Origin: Spirochaetaceae bacterium
GTDB taxonomy: Bacteria > Spirochaetota > Spirochaetia > SZUA-6 > Bin103
Reading direction: 5' to 3'
Assembly: GCA_026710565.1 (NCBI GenBank)
Contig: JAPOQV010000671.1
Location: forward strand, 1-22,233
DNA length: 22,233 nt
Positions 22,232 through 22,233 of this stretch are shown piece by piece (the stretch's first letter is position 1; the number at the start of each line of letters is the position of its first letter). The notes under the pieces were generated by a model. The model ran no database searches, had not been told where the DNA came from, and saw only the letters and a program-made list of their open reading frames with translations. The position numbers and the translations under genes are program-made.

Positions 22232-22233
22232 TC

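Noticed and set aside
1..22233. tRNA, rRNA, insertion-sequence transposase or integrase genes
   Set aside because: None was recognised by sequence or motif anywhere in the window. The accessory stretches show no transposase or recombinase.

Overview
This window comes from a high-GC bacterial chromosome. No rRNA, tRNA or taxonomic marker is present, so the phylum cannot be fixed. The gene content fits a free-living or host-associated polysaccharide and sugar-acid degrader of the kind seen in Planctomycetota, Poribacteria-like, Latescibacterota-like or marine/sponge Spirochaetota genomes: a cytoplasmic sulfatase, an enolase-superfamily sugar-acid dehydratase, a UxuA-like mannonate dehydratase, BNR/sialidase-like propellers, a GH51 fragment and a sugar isomerase-like TIM barrel. 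That is inference from content, not a taxonomic assignment.

Layout. 1-3.8 kb (all minus): the 5' part of a MutS-domain-V ATPase, a secreted Sel1-repeat protein, an orphan VapB-like antitoxin and a TIM-barrel sugar isomerase-like protein. 4.0-5.7 kb (plus): a lower-GC pair, an OLD/RecF-type ATPase followed by a DUF3226-like TOPRIM protein, which is the best candidate for a poorly described nuclease or defence module. 6.0-8.4 kb (plus): a UxuA-like dehydratase and two tandem membrane-anchored DnaQ-fold proteins that have lost catalytic residues. 8.4-10.4 kb: a methyltransferase, then a FitAB-type toxin-antitoxin locus with a perfect 16-bp palindrome upstream, a frameshifted toxin, and a strongly AT-rich secreted-protein gene lodged at the toxin's 3' end. 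10.5-13.9 kb: a sulfatase and an aldo/keto reductase with overlapping ends (minus), divergent from a galactonate-dehydratase-like enolase-superfamily gene (plus); together they look like one sulfated-sugar catabolic unit.

13.9-17.0 kb is an accessory stretch. It holds about 690 bp of structured noncoding DNA, two small overlapping plus-strand genes (a two-TM coiled-coil protein and a 99-aa protein), a minus-strand hypothetical protein, and a tiny FlbD-like gene interrupted by an in-frame TGA. The Shine-Dalgarno region of the FlbD-like gene is perfectly complementary to a segment of its own leader. The stretch ends at a truncated GH51 arabinofuranosidase N-terminus, suggesting that an insertion or deletion removed the rest of that enzyme.

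17.2-22.2 kb is a second catabolic cluster on the minus strand: a sialidase-like gene at 22.2 kb (cut by the window edge), an NAD-dependent epimerase, an alpha/alpha-toroid protein, and a second, paralogous sialidase-like gene. A lone plus-strand AAA ATPase is inserted between the last two. The sialidase paralogs share a 53-bp identical block and lie in direct orientation about 4.5 kb apart.
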